Origin: Rivibacter sp049446155 | GTDB taxonomy: Bacteria > Pseudomonadota > Gammaproteobacteria > Burkholderiales > Burkholderiaceae_C | Assembly: GCF_049446155.1 (NCBI RefSeq) | Contig: NZ_JBMSEE010000006.1 | Coordinates: forward strand, 1 to 64,000 | Direction of reading: 5' to 3' | Length of the DNA: 64,000 bases | Shown here: positions 1 through 8,620 of the stretch, piece by piece | Layout: every line of letters begins with the position of its first letter | How positions within the stretch are numbered: position 1 is the first letter of the stretch | The notes under the pieces: generated by a model | The model's database searches: none | What the model saw: the letters and a program-made list of their open reading frames with translations, nothing else | What the model was told of the DNA's origin: nothing | Position numbers and translations under genes: made by a program

Positions 1-413
1 CGTGGCCTACACGGCGATGCACCCCGATGAGCGCAAGGACAGCGCCGTGCAGTTCCTGCGCGACGCCGTGGCGTACTACAACCGCCTGGGCGTGACCATC
101 AAGCGGCTGCTGACGGACAACGGCTCGGCGTTCCGCTCCAAGCCCTTCAAGGTGGCCTGCGAGCAGTTGGGCATCCAGCACAAGTTCACCCGCGCCTACC
201 GGCCGCAGACCAACGGCAAGGCCGAACGCTTCATCCAGTCGGCGCTGCGCGAGTGGGCCTACGGCTGGACCTACCAGAACTCAGACGAGCGCCAGCGGGC
301 CCTCCACAGCTGGCAGCACCACTACAACTGGCACCGTCCTCATCACGGCATCGGCCGCCTTGCTCCGGCCTCCCGGCTACCGGGACATCGATACAACCTC
401 TTGACTATTCACA
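1..413 (+). mobile_element. IS481-family insertion sequence, right-hand part
   Basis: Only the right part lies in the window. It holds the 3' two-thirds or so of a DDE transposase gene and ends in an imperfect terminal repeat at 394-413, which on the minus strand reads TGTGAATAGTCAAGAGGTTG. As I recall it, the B. pertussis IS481 terminus is TGTGAAGATTCAATAGGTTG, so most positions agree. The bases just outside, 414-419, are CCTAGC, which fits the NCTAGN target preferred by IS481. The left end, the other target copy and the start of the transposase are outside the window. Confidence 0.85.
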
Positions 414-418
414 CCTAG
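2..418 (+). CDS. IS481-family transposase, C-terminal fragment
   Basis: This is the C-terminal 138 residues of an rve/DDE integrase-core transposase, cut by the window edge, so base 2 is not the true start. Visible catalytic pieces are the second Asp in LLTDNGSAF and the Glu in NGKAERFIQ, followed by the HHYNWHRPHHGI segment typical of IS481 and IS3-like enzymes. The stop codon TAG (416-418) lies outside the terminal repeat: it is supplied by the CTAG of the target site. The gene ends antisense to, and overlaps, the end of the dioxygenase gene. Confidence 0.9.
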   Translation: MAYTAMHPDERKDSAVQFLRDAVAYYNRLGVTIKRLLTDNGSAFRSKPFKVACEQLGIQHKFTRAYRPQTNGKAERFIQSALREWAYGWTYQNSDERQRALHSWQHHYNWHRPHHGIGRLAPASRLPGHRYNLLTIHT

Positions 419-1271
419 CCGGCGTGTGCTCCAGCGCGCCGGCCAGCTGCGCCGCGCCGGCACCGAAAGCGTACGCGTCCATGCCGAGCACGCCGTAAGT
501 GACGCTGTCATGCAGGCGCGCGCTGTGTGCCAGGCCGCCGGCGCCGGCCGCGATGTAGAACGGCCGCCAGTGTTCGTCGCTCGGGTGCATGTAGGCCGCG
601 TGCGGCGCCTGCGCGCGGTAGTCGAGCAGCCCGGCGCGGTCGGCTCGCGCCACGCGCTCGGCGACCCAGTCGCGAAACGCGCGGCTTTCGGCGATCTCGG
701 CACCGCCCGCCGCCGGCTGCCCGCCGCCACGGAAGACCAGGCCGAGGTTGTGCGTGATGCTGCCGGAACCCATCACCAGCACGCCCTTGGCGGCAAGCGG
801 CGCGAGTGCCTCGCCGATCGCCCACTGCGCGGCGGGCGGCTGCTGCGGCGCCAGCGCGAGCGGCACGACGGGGATGTTCGCGTCGGGCCAGGCAAAGCGC
901 AGCACGCTCCAGATGCCATGGTCGAGGCCGGGCTCGTCGTCGAAGCGCTGGGTCGCGATGCCGGCGTTCTGAAGCCGCGCGGCGATGTCGTCGGCCAGCG
1001 CCGGCTCGCCGGGCGGGTCGTACTGCAGTTCGTAGAGCGCTGGCGGAAAGCCGCCGAAGTCGTGCACCGCGTGGTGCGTCGCGCTGCCCAGCACGATGGG
1101 CGCACGCGCCGAGGTGTGCGGCGAGACCGCGACGATCGCGCGCGGGCGACCGAACGCGCGCTCGATCGCCGGCCCCAGGCGCTGCATGAAGGCGCCGGCG
1201 GCGCCGGGCTCGATCGCGAGCATCGGCGAGCCGTGGGAGACGAAGAGGGCGGGCAGGGCGGCGGTGGTCAT
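405..1271 (-). CDS. ygiD: 4,5-DOPA-extradiol-type dioxygenase (DODA/LigB family)
   Basis: The 288-residue protein belongs to the class III extradiol ring-cleavage (LigB-like) family, cytosolic Fe(II) or Zn enzymes acting on catechol-type substrates. Recognisable metal-site and active-site His segments are SHGSPML near the N-terminus, DHGIWSVL mid-protein, ITHNLG, and SDEHWRPFY near the end. Typical members are about 260 residues and end near the MDAYAFG segment seen here. The extra C-terminal tail runs to the IS481 junction: the last codons (C, E and the TAG stop) are inside the insertion sequence. The insertion has therefore probably replaced only a dispensable tail. The natural substrate cannot be read from sequence. 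Confidence 0.88.
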   Translation of the reverse strand: MTTAALPALFVSHGSPMLAIEPGAAGAFMQRLGPAIERAFGRPRAIVAVSPHTSARAPIVLGSATHHAVHDFGGFPPALYELQYDPPGEPALADDIAARLQNAGIATQRFDDEPGLDHGIWSVLRFAWPDANIPVVPLALAPQQPPAAQWAIGEALAPLAAKGVLVMGSGSITHNLGLVFRGGGQPAAGGAEIAESRAFRDWVAERVARADRAGLLDYRAQAPHAAYMHPSDEHWRPFYIAAGAGGLAHSARLHDSVTYGVLGMDAYAFGAGAAQLAGALEHTPARCE

Positions 1272-1328
1272 GCCCTCATTGCAGCACCGAGCCGCGCGGC
1301 GCGCGTTGCGCCGATTTGCATGCAGCGT

Positions 1329-1772
1329 TCAAGCCGCGCGCGGCGCGAGCGGACGACGGTAGACGCCTTCGCGGTCCGCGGCGGCCACGACCAGCAGCGA
1401 GACGAGCAGCGAGAGGCTGTACTCCATGCCGCCGCTGCCGTGCTCGCCGACGAACCAGCCGAGATGCCAATGGATGATCACGATGCCCATGAAGGCGATG
1501 AAGGCCAGCGGCAGCGTCGCCCAGCGCACGTGCCGGCGCGCCAGCAGCAGGCAGCCGCAGCCGATCTCGGTGATCGTGATCAGCCAGACCAGCAGCTCGC
1601 CCTGGGGCCAGCCGCGCTCCTCGAGAAAGTGGGCAAAGCGCGGGATCGTGCCGTTGAAGATGCGCGTCACCGCGTGCGCCATGAAGAACACCGCCACCGC
1701 AATGCGCAGCGCTTCGAGCGCGCCGCCGAGGGAAACGAAGGGCACGGCCTTGGCGAAATTCGGCTTGTTCAT
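1329..1772 (-). CDS. DoxX family membrane protein
   Basis: A 147-residue inner-membrane protein with about four hydrophobic segments: LEALRIAVAVFFMAHAV, LLVWLITITEIGCGCLL, LPLAFIAFMGIVII and YSLSLLVSLLVVAA. Length and pattern fit the DoxX/DoxD family. It lies 57 bases upstream of the DODA-type gene on the same strand and could be co-transcribed with it. DoxX proteins are linked to quinone or thiosulfate redox and to oxidative-stress complexes, but nothing here fixes a partner. A G-rich stretch 5' of ATG 1772 may serve as ribosome-binding site. Confidence 0.8.
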   Translation of the reverse strand: MNKPNFAKAVPFVSLGGALEALRIAVAVFFMAHAVTRIFNGTIPRFAHFLEERGWPQGELLVWLITITEIGCGCLLLARRHVRWATLPLAFIAFMGIVIIHWHLGWFVGEHGSGGMEYSLSLLVSLLVVAAADREGVYRRPLAPRAA

Positions 1773-1943
1773 GGGTTGACCCCCGCAATGGTGATTGTTG
1801 GAGCCCGTCGTGCGGGCCGCGGATCGATGTCATGACGTGGCGCTTCTGGCGCCGGCGGCAGGGTAAGGGAGCTGCCGCTCGCGGCGGCTCGTCGAATACC
1901 CGCCCATGCGTGAAGCGCAGCCCCGGGGCGCTATCGTCGCGGC

Positions 1944-4496
1944 ATGAACACCCCTTCGATCCTGCGCCTGGCGGCGCGCCAGGGCCTGCGCGATTGGCGC
2001 GCCGGCGAGCTGCGGCTGCTGCTGGTGGCCGTCACGCTGGCGGTCGCGGCGCTGAGCGCGGTCGGCTTCTTCGCCGACCGGCTCGAGGCCGGCCTCGCGC
2101 GCGACGCGCGCGCGCTGCTGGGCGGTGACGCCATCGTCGCCAGCGACCAGCCGACGCCGGCCTCGCTGGTCGAGCGCGCGCGCACGGCCGACCTGCGCAC
2201 CGCCACCAGCGCCACGTTCCCGAGCATGGCGCGCGCGACCGACGCGCGTGGCGGCGCCAGCAAGCTCGCGGCGGTCAAGGCGGTGAGCGACGCCTATCCG
2301 CTGCGCGGCCAGCTCGAGCTCACGGCCGCCGCGGACCGCACGCCGCGCAACGTGCAGGGCGCGCCGCCGCGCGGCAGCGTCTGGGTCGAGCAGCCGCTGC
2401 TCGACGCGCTGGGCCTGGCGATCGGCGACACGCTCGAGCTCGGCGACGCCAGCTTCACGATCGCCGCGACGATCGCGCAGGAGCCCGACCGCGGTGCCGG
2501 CTTCATGGCCTTCGCGCCGCGCGTGATGCTCAACATGGCCGACCTCGAGTCGACCGCGCTGATCCAGCCGGCCAGCCGCGTGACCTACCGCCTCGCGGTC
2601 GCCTCGCCCGAGGCCAACGGCGCCGGCGACCGCCGCGTGCGCGCCTGGGTCGCCGAGACCGAGGCGCAGATCGCGCGCGAGGGCTGGCGCGGCATGCGCC
2701 TCGAATCGCTCGACAGCGGACGCCCCGAGATGCGCCAGACGCTGGACCGCGCGTCGCGCTTCCTGAACCTCGTTGCGCTGCTGGCGGCGCTGCTGGCCGC
2801 GGTGGCGGTGGGCATTGCCGCGCGCGACTACGCGCAGCGCCGGCTTGACGACTGCGCGATGCTGCGCGTGCTCGGCGAGCCGCAGCGCCGCATCGCGGCC
2901 GCCTACACGCTGGAGTTCGTCGGCGTCGGCGTGGTCGCCAGCGTGCTCGGCGTGCTGATCGGCCTGGCGGTGCATGGCGTCTTCGTCACGCTGCTGGCCG
3001 GCCTGGTCTCGGCCTCGCTACCGCCGCCGGGGCCGTGGCCGGCGGTGTTCGGCATCGGCGTGGGCCTCACGCTGCTGCTCGGCTTCGGCCTGCCGCCGGT
3101 GCTGCAGCTGGCCAGCGTGCCGCCGCTGCGCGTGATCCGCCGCGATCTCGGCGAGCTCAAGCCGGCCTCGCTGCTGGTGCTGGCGGCCGGTGGCCTGGGC
3201 TTCGCCGCGCTGCTGCTCGCGGTGGCTTCCGATCTCATGCTCGGCGCGATCACGGTCGGCGGCTTCGCCGCGGCGATCTCGCTGTTCGCCGGCCTGTCGT
3301 GGCTGGCGGTGCAGGCGCTGCGCCGCGCGGTGCCCGAGTCGCGCGCGCCGCGCTGGCTGGTGCTCGCGACGCGCCAGGTCGCCGCGCGCCCCGGCTATGC
3401 GGTGCTGCAGGTCAGCGCGCTGGCGGTCGGCCTGCTCGCGCTGGTGCTGCTGGTGCTGCTGCGCACCGACCTCATCACCAGCTGGCGCCAGGCCACGCCG
3501 CCCGACGCGCCGAACCGCTTCGTGATCAACATCCAGCCCGAGCAGGGCGAGGCGTTTCGCCAGCACATCGAGGCCGCCGGCGTGAAGCGCTACGACTGGT
3601 ACCCGATGATCCGCGGCCGCCTGGTCGAGATCAACGGCCGCGCGGTCAAGCCCGAAGACTGGCACGAGGACCGGGCCCAGCGCCTGGTCGACCGCGAGTT
3701 CAACCTCAGCCACGCCGCGCAGCCGCCCGCGCACAACCCGGTCGTCGCCGGCCAGTGGGTCAGCGACGACCCCAACGCGCTGAGCGTCGAGCAGGGCCTG
3801 GCCGAGACGCTGGGCCTGAAGCTCGGCGACCGGCTGGTGTTCGACATCGCCGGCGTGCGCCGCGAAGGCCGCATCGACAACCTGCGCAAGGTCGACTGGG
3901 GCTCGATGCGCGTCAACTTCTTCGTGATGTTCCAGACCGCGACGCTGCCGCCGGAGCTGCCGGTGACCTATATCTCCGCTTTTCGCGCGCCCGAGAACGC
4001 GCAGGCCAACGGCTTCGACAACGCGCTGTCGCGCAGCTTCCCCAACATCACCAACGTCGACGTCTCGGCCTCGATCGCGCAGGTGCAGCGCGTGCTCGAC
4101 CAGGTGATCCGCGCGGTCGAGTTCCTGTTCGGCTTCACGCTCGCGGCCGGCGTCGTGGTGCTGTTCGCGGCCGTCACCGCCACGCGGGAGCAGCGCGCGC
4201 GCGAGTACGCGGTGATGCGTGCGATGGGTGCCGGCTCCAGCCTGCTGGCACGCGTGCAGCGCGCCGAGCTGTTCGGCGTGGGCTTGCTGGCCGGCGTGCT
4301 GGCCTCGGCGGCCGCGGTCGCGGTCGGCTGGGCGCTGGCGCGCTATGCCTTCGAGTTCAGCTGGACTGCCTCGCCCTGGGTGCCGGTGGCCGGCGGCGCG
4401 GCCGGAGCGGTGCTGGCGCTGGCGGCCGGATGGTGGGGGCTGCGAGAGGTGTTGACGCGGCCGGTCGTGGAAACGCTGAGGCGGGCACCTGAATAG
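1944..4496 (+). CDS. ybbP: FtsX/YbbP-like ABC transporter permease
   Basis: An 850-residue permease with two repeated FtsX-type units. An N-terminal membrane helix near residues 15-35 is followed by a large extracytoplasmic domain, helices near 275-400, a central hydrophobic block (400-520), a second soluble domain, and three C-terminal helices (about 715-840). The sequence TATREQRAREYAVMRAMGAG is the usual cytoplasmic coupling segment of MacB/FtsX/LolCE permeases. Relatives (E. coli YbbP) pair with the ATPase YbbA and sit beside the esterase TesA. Neither partner lies next to it here, so the ATPase must be encoded elsewhere. The start at 1944 lacks a strong ribosome-binding site. Confidence 0.85.
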   Translation: MNTPSILRLAARQGLRDWRAGELRLLLVAVTLAVAALSAVGFFADRLEAGLARDARALLGGDAIVASDQPTPASLVERARTADLRTATSATFPSMARATDARGGASKLAAVKAVSDAYPLRGQLELTAAADRTPRNVQGAPPRGSVWVEQPLLDALGLAIGDTLELGDASFTIAATIAQEPDRGAGFMAFAPRVMLNMADLESTALIQPASRVTYRLAVASPEANGAGDRRVRAWVAETEAQIAREGWRGMRLESLDSGRPEMRQTLDRASRFLNLVALLAALLAAVAVGIAARDYAQRRLDDCAMLRVLGEPQRRIAAAYTLEFVGVGVVASVLGVLIGLAVHGVFVTLLAGLVSASLPPPGPWPAVFGIGVGLTLLLGFGLPPVLQLASVPPLRVIRRDLGELKPASLLVLAAGGLGFAALLLAVASDLMLGAITVGGFAAAISLFAGLSWLAVQALRRAVPESRAPRWLVLATRQVAARPGYAVLQVSALAVGLLALVLLVLLRTDLITSWRQATPPDAPNRFVINIQPEQGEAFRQHIEAAGVKRYDWYPMIRGRLVEINGRAVKPEDWHEDRAQRLVDREFNLSHAAQPPAHNPVVAGQWVSDDPNALSVEQGLAETLGLKLGDRLVFDIAGVRREGRIDNLRKVDWGSMRVNFFVMFQTATLPPELPVTYISAFRAPENAQANGFDNALSRSFPNITNVDVSASIAQVQRVLDQVIRAVEFLFGFTLAAGVVVLFAAVTATREQRAREYAVMRAMGAGSSLLARVQRAELFGVGLLAGVLASAAAVAVGWALARYAFEFSWTASPWVPVAGGAAGAVLALAAGWWGLREVLTRPVVETLRRAPE

Positions 4497-4504
4497 AAAC
4501 AGCA

Positions 4505-4544
4505 TCTCATTCTGTACATTTATAAATGGATGTATAAAATGAGA
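4505..4544. promoter_or_regulatory. Palindromic operator/promoter region of the XRE-AbiEii module
   Basis: An AT-rich patch in very GC-rich DNA. Arms 4505-4518 and 4531-4544 form a 14-base inverted repeat (TCTCATTCTGTACA against TCTCATTTTATACA, 12 of 14 matching). Nested within is a perfect 12-base palindrome, CATTTATAAATG, at 4517-4528. It ends 5 bases before the ATG of the XRE gene, where a self-repressing regulator would bind. TATAAA-like tracts inside may serve as the -10 element. Operator function is inferred. Confidence 0.6.
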
Positions 4545-4549
4545 ATCTA

Positions 4550-5023
4550 ATGCCTGCGACAACACCTCCGCTCGGAGATCTGCTTGCCTCCCGGCTCGCG
4601 GCGCTGGGCGCCCAGTTGCGCGCACGTCGCAAGCAGTTGAAGGTCAGCGCCACGGCGGCCGCCGAATCGGCGGGCATGTCGCGCGTGACCTGGCACCGAA
4701 TCGAGCGCGGCGAACCCTCGGTCACGATGGGGGCCTGGCTGGGTGCGATCGCGGCGCTGGGATTGGAGCTTGCGCTGGCGGACCCGCAGCAGCCGGCGCC
4801 CGAGGCGACCGCGCCGCCTGCACGCATCCGCGTCGCGGACTATCCGCAGCTGAGGCGGCTCGCATGGCAGCTCGACGAGGCCGCCGAGCTGACGCCGCAG
4901 GAGGCCCTGGCGACGTACGAGCGCAACTGGCGCCACGTCGATGTGCAGGCACTCGACGAGCGCGAGCGTGCTCTCGTGCAGGCGCTGGCCGCGCGGTGGG
5001 GTGGAGGGCGGCTGCTTGTTTGA
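4550..5023 (+). CDS. XRE-family HTH regulator, probable antitoxin
   Basis: A 157-residue cytosolic DNA-binding protein. A Cro/C1-type helix-turn-helix lies at about residues 22-75 (LRARRKQLKVSATAAAESAG, then MSRVTWHRIERGEPSVTMGA). It is followed by a Pro/Ala linker and a charged C-terminal part (residues 85-157) of unrecognised fold. The gene overlaps the following nucleotidyltransferase gene by 8 bases. That arrangement is common for antitoxin-regulators of AbiEii/AbiGii-type toxins, though classic AbiEi antitoxins carry a different winged HTH. It probably represses its own promoter through the palindromes just upstream. Confidence 0.78.
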   Translation: MPATTPPLGDLLASRLAALGAQLRARRKQLKVSATAAAESAGMSRVTWHRIERGEPSVTMGAWLGAIAALGLELALADPQQPAPEATAPPARIRVADYPQLRRLAWQLDEAAELTPQEALATYERNWRHVDVQALDERERALVQALAARWGGGRLLV

Positions 5024-5726
5024 GCGCGCGCATCACCAGCGCATCGCAGCCGTTCTCGAGGCGCTCGATGGCGATCTTCTCGCGGCCGACGGCTGCTGGT
5101 TCGGCGGCGGCACGGCGATCGTCTTGCGCTACGGCGAATACCGCGAATCGGTCGACATCGACTTCGTGGTCTCCGACCGCGACGGCTACCGGCGCCTGCG
5201 CCAGGCGTTGACCGGGGCCGAGGGGCTGCGCTCGATCGCCAGGCCTGGCGCCGCGTTGCAGGCCGTTCGCGAGATCCGCGCCGACCAGTACGGCATTCGC
5301 ACGCTGCTGCGCAGCGGCGGCGTCGACATCAAGTTCGAGATCGTGCTGGAGGCCCGCATCGAACTCGCGGTACCGCGGGTGAGCGATCGCCTGTGCGGCG
5401 TGGCGATGTTGACGCCGCTGGATCTTGCGGCCACCAAGCTGCTGGCGAATGCGGACCGCTGGCGCGACGACGCGGCGCACAGCCGCGACCTGATCGACCT
5501 GGCGATGATGGCGCCGTCGAAAACCTTGCTGCGCCAGGCGGTCGCGAAGGCGGCGCTGGCCTACGGCGCGAGCGTCGAGGCCGATCTGCGCAAGGCCATC
5601 GAGGACCTGCGCGCACGCCCGCACCGACTCGACGTCTGCATGCAGGCCTTGCGCATGGACACGATGGCCAAGGCGCAGCTGTGGTCGCGCATCAGGGCGC
5701 TGGGACGCGCCCTGGAGACGGGCTGA
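5016..5726 (+). CDS. AbiEii/AbiGii-type nucleotidyltransferase, putative toxin
   Basis: I place the start at TTG 5016 because GGAGGG (5003-5008) lies 7 bases upstream, giving 236 residues; GTG 5001 is the alternative. The N-terminal half shows the minimal nucleotidyltransferase signature: GGGTAIVLRYGEYRESVDIDF carries the GG(T/S) motif and the DxD metal-binding pair (about residues 30-50). A further acidic segment, GVDIKFEIVLE, may supply the third carboxylate. DUF1814/AbiEii relatives such as the MenT toxins transfer nucleotides to RNA and arrest growth. Here the partner is the upstream XRE protein. Toxicity and phage-defence function are inferred from the family. Confidence 0.75.
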   Translation: MFERAHHQRIAAVLEALDGDLLAADGCWFGGGTAIVLRYGEYRESVDIDFVVSDRDGYRRLRQALTGAEGLRSIARPGAALQAVREIRADQYGIRTLLRSGGVDIKFEIVLEARIELAVPRVSDRLCGVAMLTPLDLAATKLLANADRWRDDAAHSRDLIDLAMMAPSKTLLRQAVAKAALAYGASVEADLRKAIEDLRARPHRLDVCMQALRMDTMAKAQLWSRIRALGRALETG

Positions 5727-5729
5727 CGA

Positions 5730-7865
5730 TCAGAACGTCGTCCAGTCGTCGTCGCTGACCGGCGTGGCGGTGCCGGTGGGCACGCTGTCCTTCAGCACGG
5801 GAGGTGCCGGCTTGCGCGCTGCGGGTGCGGCGTCGAGCTTGGGCTCGGCTTTGGCCGGCACGGGCGTGACGGGCGCAACCGCCGGCGCAGGCGCGGCGGC
5901 CCGCGCGATCACTTCGTGCGACTCGACGCGCGCCGCCAGGTCGAGGCGGAACACCGCCACCGCCTGCTGCAGGCGCTGCGCCTGCTCCTTGAGGCTCTCG
6001 GCCGCGGCGGCGCTTTGTTCGACCAGCGCGGCGTTCTGCTGCGTCATCTGGTCGAGGTTCGTCACCGCGCTGTTGACCTGTCCGATGCCGTCCGATTGCT
6101 CGGCCGCGGCCGCGGTGATCTCGCCGATGATGTCGCTCACGCGGCGCACCGAGGCGACGATCTCGTTCATCGCGCCGCCCGCGTCTTGCACCAGCTTCGC
6201 GCCCGAGTCGACCTTCTCGACCGAGGCGCCGATCAGCGTCTTGATCTCCTTGGCCGCCTGCGCGGAACGCTGGGCGAGGTTGCGCACCTCGCCGGCGACG
6301 ACCGCGAAGCCGCGGCCCTGCTCGCCGGCACGTGCCGCTTCCACGGCCGCGTTGAGCGCCAGGATGTTGGTCTGGAACGCGATGCCGTCGATCACGCCGA
6401 TGATGTCGGCGATCTTCTTCGAGCTGGCGTTGATCTCGTCCATCGTCGCGACCACTTGGGCCACCACCTCGCCGCCCTTGGCGGCCGAGGCCGTGGCCGA
6501 CGAGGCGAGCTGGTTCGCGGTGCGAGCGGAGTCGGCGGTCTGCTTGACCGTGCCGGTCAGCTGCTCCATCGACGAAGCGGTCTGCTGCAGGTTGCTGGCC
6601 GTCTGCTCGGTGCGCGCCGAGAGATCCTGGTTGCCGGTGGCGATCTCGGTGGACGCCGTCGAGATCGAGTCGACCGACTGGCGCACCTGGCCGATGGTCT
6701 GCGTCAGGCGCTGGCGCATCGATTCGACGCCGCGGATCAGGTCGCCGATCTCGTCGCGCTGCTGGCTTTCGAAGCGGCGCGTCAGGTCGCCTTCGGCCAC
6801 GGCCTGCACGGCGCCTTGCAGCTCGAGCAGCGGCCGCGCGACCGAGCGGCGCATCATCCAGAACAGGCCGAAGCCCAGCCCCAGGCTCGCGGCGCCCAAC
6901 AGCAGCCAGAACGGCACCAGCGTCGCCCAATGGGTGCGCATCGCCTCGCCATCGGACACCTCGGCGACGACCCACCAGCCGTTGGTCTTGCTCTTGCGCA
7001 CCACCGCCCAGGCGTCCGTCTGCGCGGCCGAGAACACCGGCCTGGCGTCGCGCGCAAAGCCGTCGGCCGCATCGCCCAGCTCGGCCAGGAACTTGAGCGC
7101 CTCGGGCATCGCGTCCTTGACCTTCTTGCCCTTCGCCTCGGGGTGGCTGATGAACACCGCATCGTCCCAGGACTTGCGCGGATCGATGATGTAGACGCCG
7201 CCGTGCTCGAAGAAGTGCGTGTCCTCGGCGATCTTGGCGATCGAGGCGTCGAAGGCCGCGATGTCGAAGCCGACGAACAGGATGCCGACCACCTTGCCGG
7301 CGTCGTCCTTGATCGCCTGGTAGCGGGTCATGTAGGGCTTGCCGAACAGCACGGCGCGGCCGTCGAAGCTGCCGCCTTCCATGATCTTGGCGTACGCCGG
7401 ATGCGTCTTGCCCAGCAGCGTGCCGACGGCGCGTTCGCCGGACTCCTTCTTCAGCGAGGTGGCAATGCGCTCGAAGTCGTCGCCCTTGCGCATGAAGACG
7501 GTCGCGACGCCGCCGGTGTTGGCCGCGAAGCGGTCGACCGCCGAGGTCTCGCCGTTGACGGCGATGCCCCAGTTCTTCAGCTGGCCGGCGGCTTCGTCGA
7601 GCGTGAAGGTGGGGCCGAACTCGGCCTTGAAGCTGGCGTAGAACTTGTCGACCAGCACGCGCGAGGTCATGTCGAAGGCGTCGGCCGAGTCGGCGACCGA
7701 CTGCGCCTTGTCGCCGACCCAGGTGACGATGCGCTCGCGCGAGGTGCCCGTCGCAATGACGCTCATCACGCCGCTGATGGTCATCAGCACGACGAACAGG
7801 CTGGCGGCGCCGATGATCGAGATGCGGCGCGCAACCGAGCCCTGGCTCATGGACTTGAGGTTCAT
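5730..7865 (-). CDS. Methyl-accepting chemotaxis protein with Cache_3-Cache_2-type sensor
   Basis: A 711-residue transducer. An N-terminal helix (about residues 15-37) is followed by a periplasmic sensor domain of about 270 residues. The pattern GGVATVFMRKGDDFERIATS, then LFGKPYMTRYQAIKDDAGKV, matches the fused Cache_3-Cache_2 type that binds small metabolites. A second helix (about 312-335), HAMP and a long cytoplasmic signalling domain with hairpin tip GIAFQTNILALNAAVEAARA follow. It ends in DDDWTTF, resembling the NWETF tether for CheR/CheB. It is the last gene of the che operon, with AGGAG 7 bases before ATG 7865. Its signalling domain is class A (see MCP conversion finding). Confidence 0.93.
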   Translation of the reverse strand: MNLKSMSQGSVARRISIIGAASLFVVLMTISGVMSVIATGTSRERIVTWVGDKAQSVADSADAFDMTSRVLVDKFYASFKAEFGPTFTLDEAAGQLKNWGIAVNGETSAVDRFAANTGGVATVFMRKGDDFERIATSLKKESGERAVGTLLGKTHPAYAKIMEGGSFDGRAVLFGKPYMTRYQAIKDDAGKVVGILFVGFDIAAFDASIAKIAEDTHFFEHGGVYIIDPRKSWDDAVFISHPEAKGKKVKDAMPEALKFLAELGDAADGFARDARPVFSAAQTDAWAVVRKSKTNGWWVVAEVSDGEAMRTHWATLVPFWLLLGAASLGLGFGLFWMMRRSVARPLLELQGAVQAVAEGDLTRRFESQQRDEIGDLIRGVESMRQRLTQTIGQVRQSVDSISTASTEIATGNQDLSARTEQTASNLQQTASSMEQLTGTVKQTADSARTANQLASSATASAAKGGEVVAQVVATMDEINASSKKIADIIGVIDGIAFQTNILALNAAVEAARAGEQGRGFAVVAGEVRNLAQRSAQAAKEIKTLIGASVEKVDSGAKLVQDAGGAMNEIVASVRRVSDIIGEITAAAAEQSDGIGQVNSAVTNLDQMTQQNAALVEQSAAAAESLKEQAQRLQQAVAVFRLDLAARVESHEVIARAAAPAPAVAPVTPVPAKAEPKLDAAPAARKPAPPVLKDSVPTGTATPVSDDDWTTF

Positions 7866-7903
7866 GAGAGCTCCTGGAAGTTTGTTGTCTGGACCGTGTC
7901 CGC

Positions 7904-8422
7904 TCAGGCGGCGGCGTCGATGACGCCGAGCTCCTCGGAGGACATGAGGGACTCGATGTCGAGGAGGATGAGCATGCGCTCGGAGACGTTGGCGATGCCC
8001 AGCAGGAAGCTGGTGTCGACGAGGGTGCCCATCTGGGGAGCGGGCTTGATGGCCTCGTGGGGCAGCTCGAGGACGTCGGAGACGGAGTCGACGACGGCGC
8101 CGACGATGCGCCCGCGCACGCTGAGCACGACGACGGCGGTGATCGGGGTGATCTCGTCGTTGCAGCCGAACTTCACGCGCAGGTCGATGACGGGGACGAT
8201 CACGCCGCGCAGGTTGATGACGCCCTTGAGGAAGGCGGGGGCGTTGGCGATGCGCGTGGGCGCCTCGTAGGAGCGGATCTCCTGGACCTTGAGGATGTCG
8301 ATGCCGTACTCCTCGGCACCGAGGCGAAAGCTCAGGTACTCGCGCCCCGGGGCGCTGGCGGCGCCTTGCTGGCGAGCGGCTTCGTGGCGGGCCACCTGGG
8401 TGGCGTCGTGGATCATGTCCAT
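7904..8422 (-). CDS. cheW: CheW coupling protein, copy 1
   Basis: A 172-residue scaffold protein linking CheA to receptors. The CheW SH3-like fold is recognisable from EYLSFRLGAEEYGIDILKVQ to the C-terminus, including LKGVINLRGVIVPVIDLRVK. I chose ATG 8422 (MDMIHDATQ) because AAAGGA precedes it and the twin copy has the same start; the reading frame runs a little further upstream. The coding sequence looks identical base for base to the second cheW at 13646-14164, 5742 bases away, while flanking DNA differs. It sits 38 bases upstream of the last MCP gene. Confidence 0.95.
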   Translation of the reverse strand: MDMIHDATQVARHEAARQQGAASAPGREYLSFRLGAEEYGIDILKVQEIRSYEAPTRIANAPAFLKGVINLRGVIVPVIDLRVKFGCNDEITPITAVVVLSVRGRIVGAVVDSVSDVLELPHEAIKPAPQMGTLVDTSFLLGIANVSERMLILLDIESLMSSEELGVIDAAA

Positions 8423-8483
8423 GGAGGTCCTTTCGGATGTGCAGCGCCCGGTCATCGGGCCGGTGCGGGATGCCTGTCAGGGA

Positions 8484-8509
8484 CTATCGGCTCGCGCGTG
8501 CATATCTGA
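8484..8509 (-). promoter_or_regulatory. Possible sigma-28 promoter upstream of cheW copy 1
   Basis: On the minus strand GCCGATAG (8484-8491) matches the flagellar sigma-28 -10 consensus GCCGATAA at 7 of 8 positions. TCAG (8506-8509) lies 14 bases upstream as a possible -35 (consensus TAAA/TCAA, spacing near 15). It falls in the roughly 200-base gap between the MCP at 8621 and cheW, the largest internal gap of the operon, so it may drive cheW and the last MCP separately. The -35 match is weak. Confidence 0.35.
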
Positions 8510-8620
8510 AGGGCGGAACAACGAGGCGCTGGCCGCTCACATCACTCGCGTGCGCAATGTCACGGCGGAATCGGTCAATTCCGCCGCCGCACGGCCTCCC
8601 GGCCCGCGGCGAACATGCGT

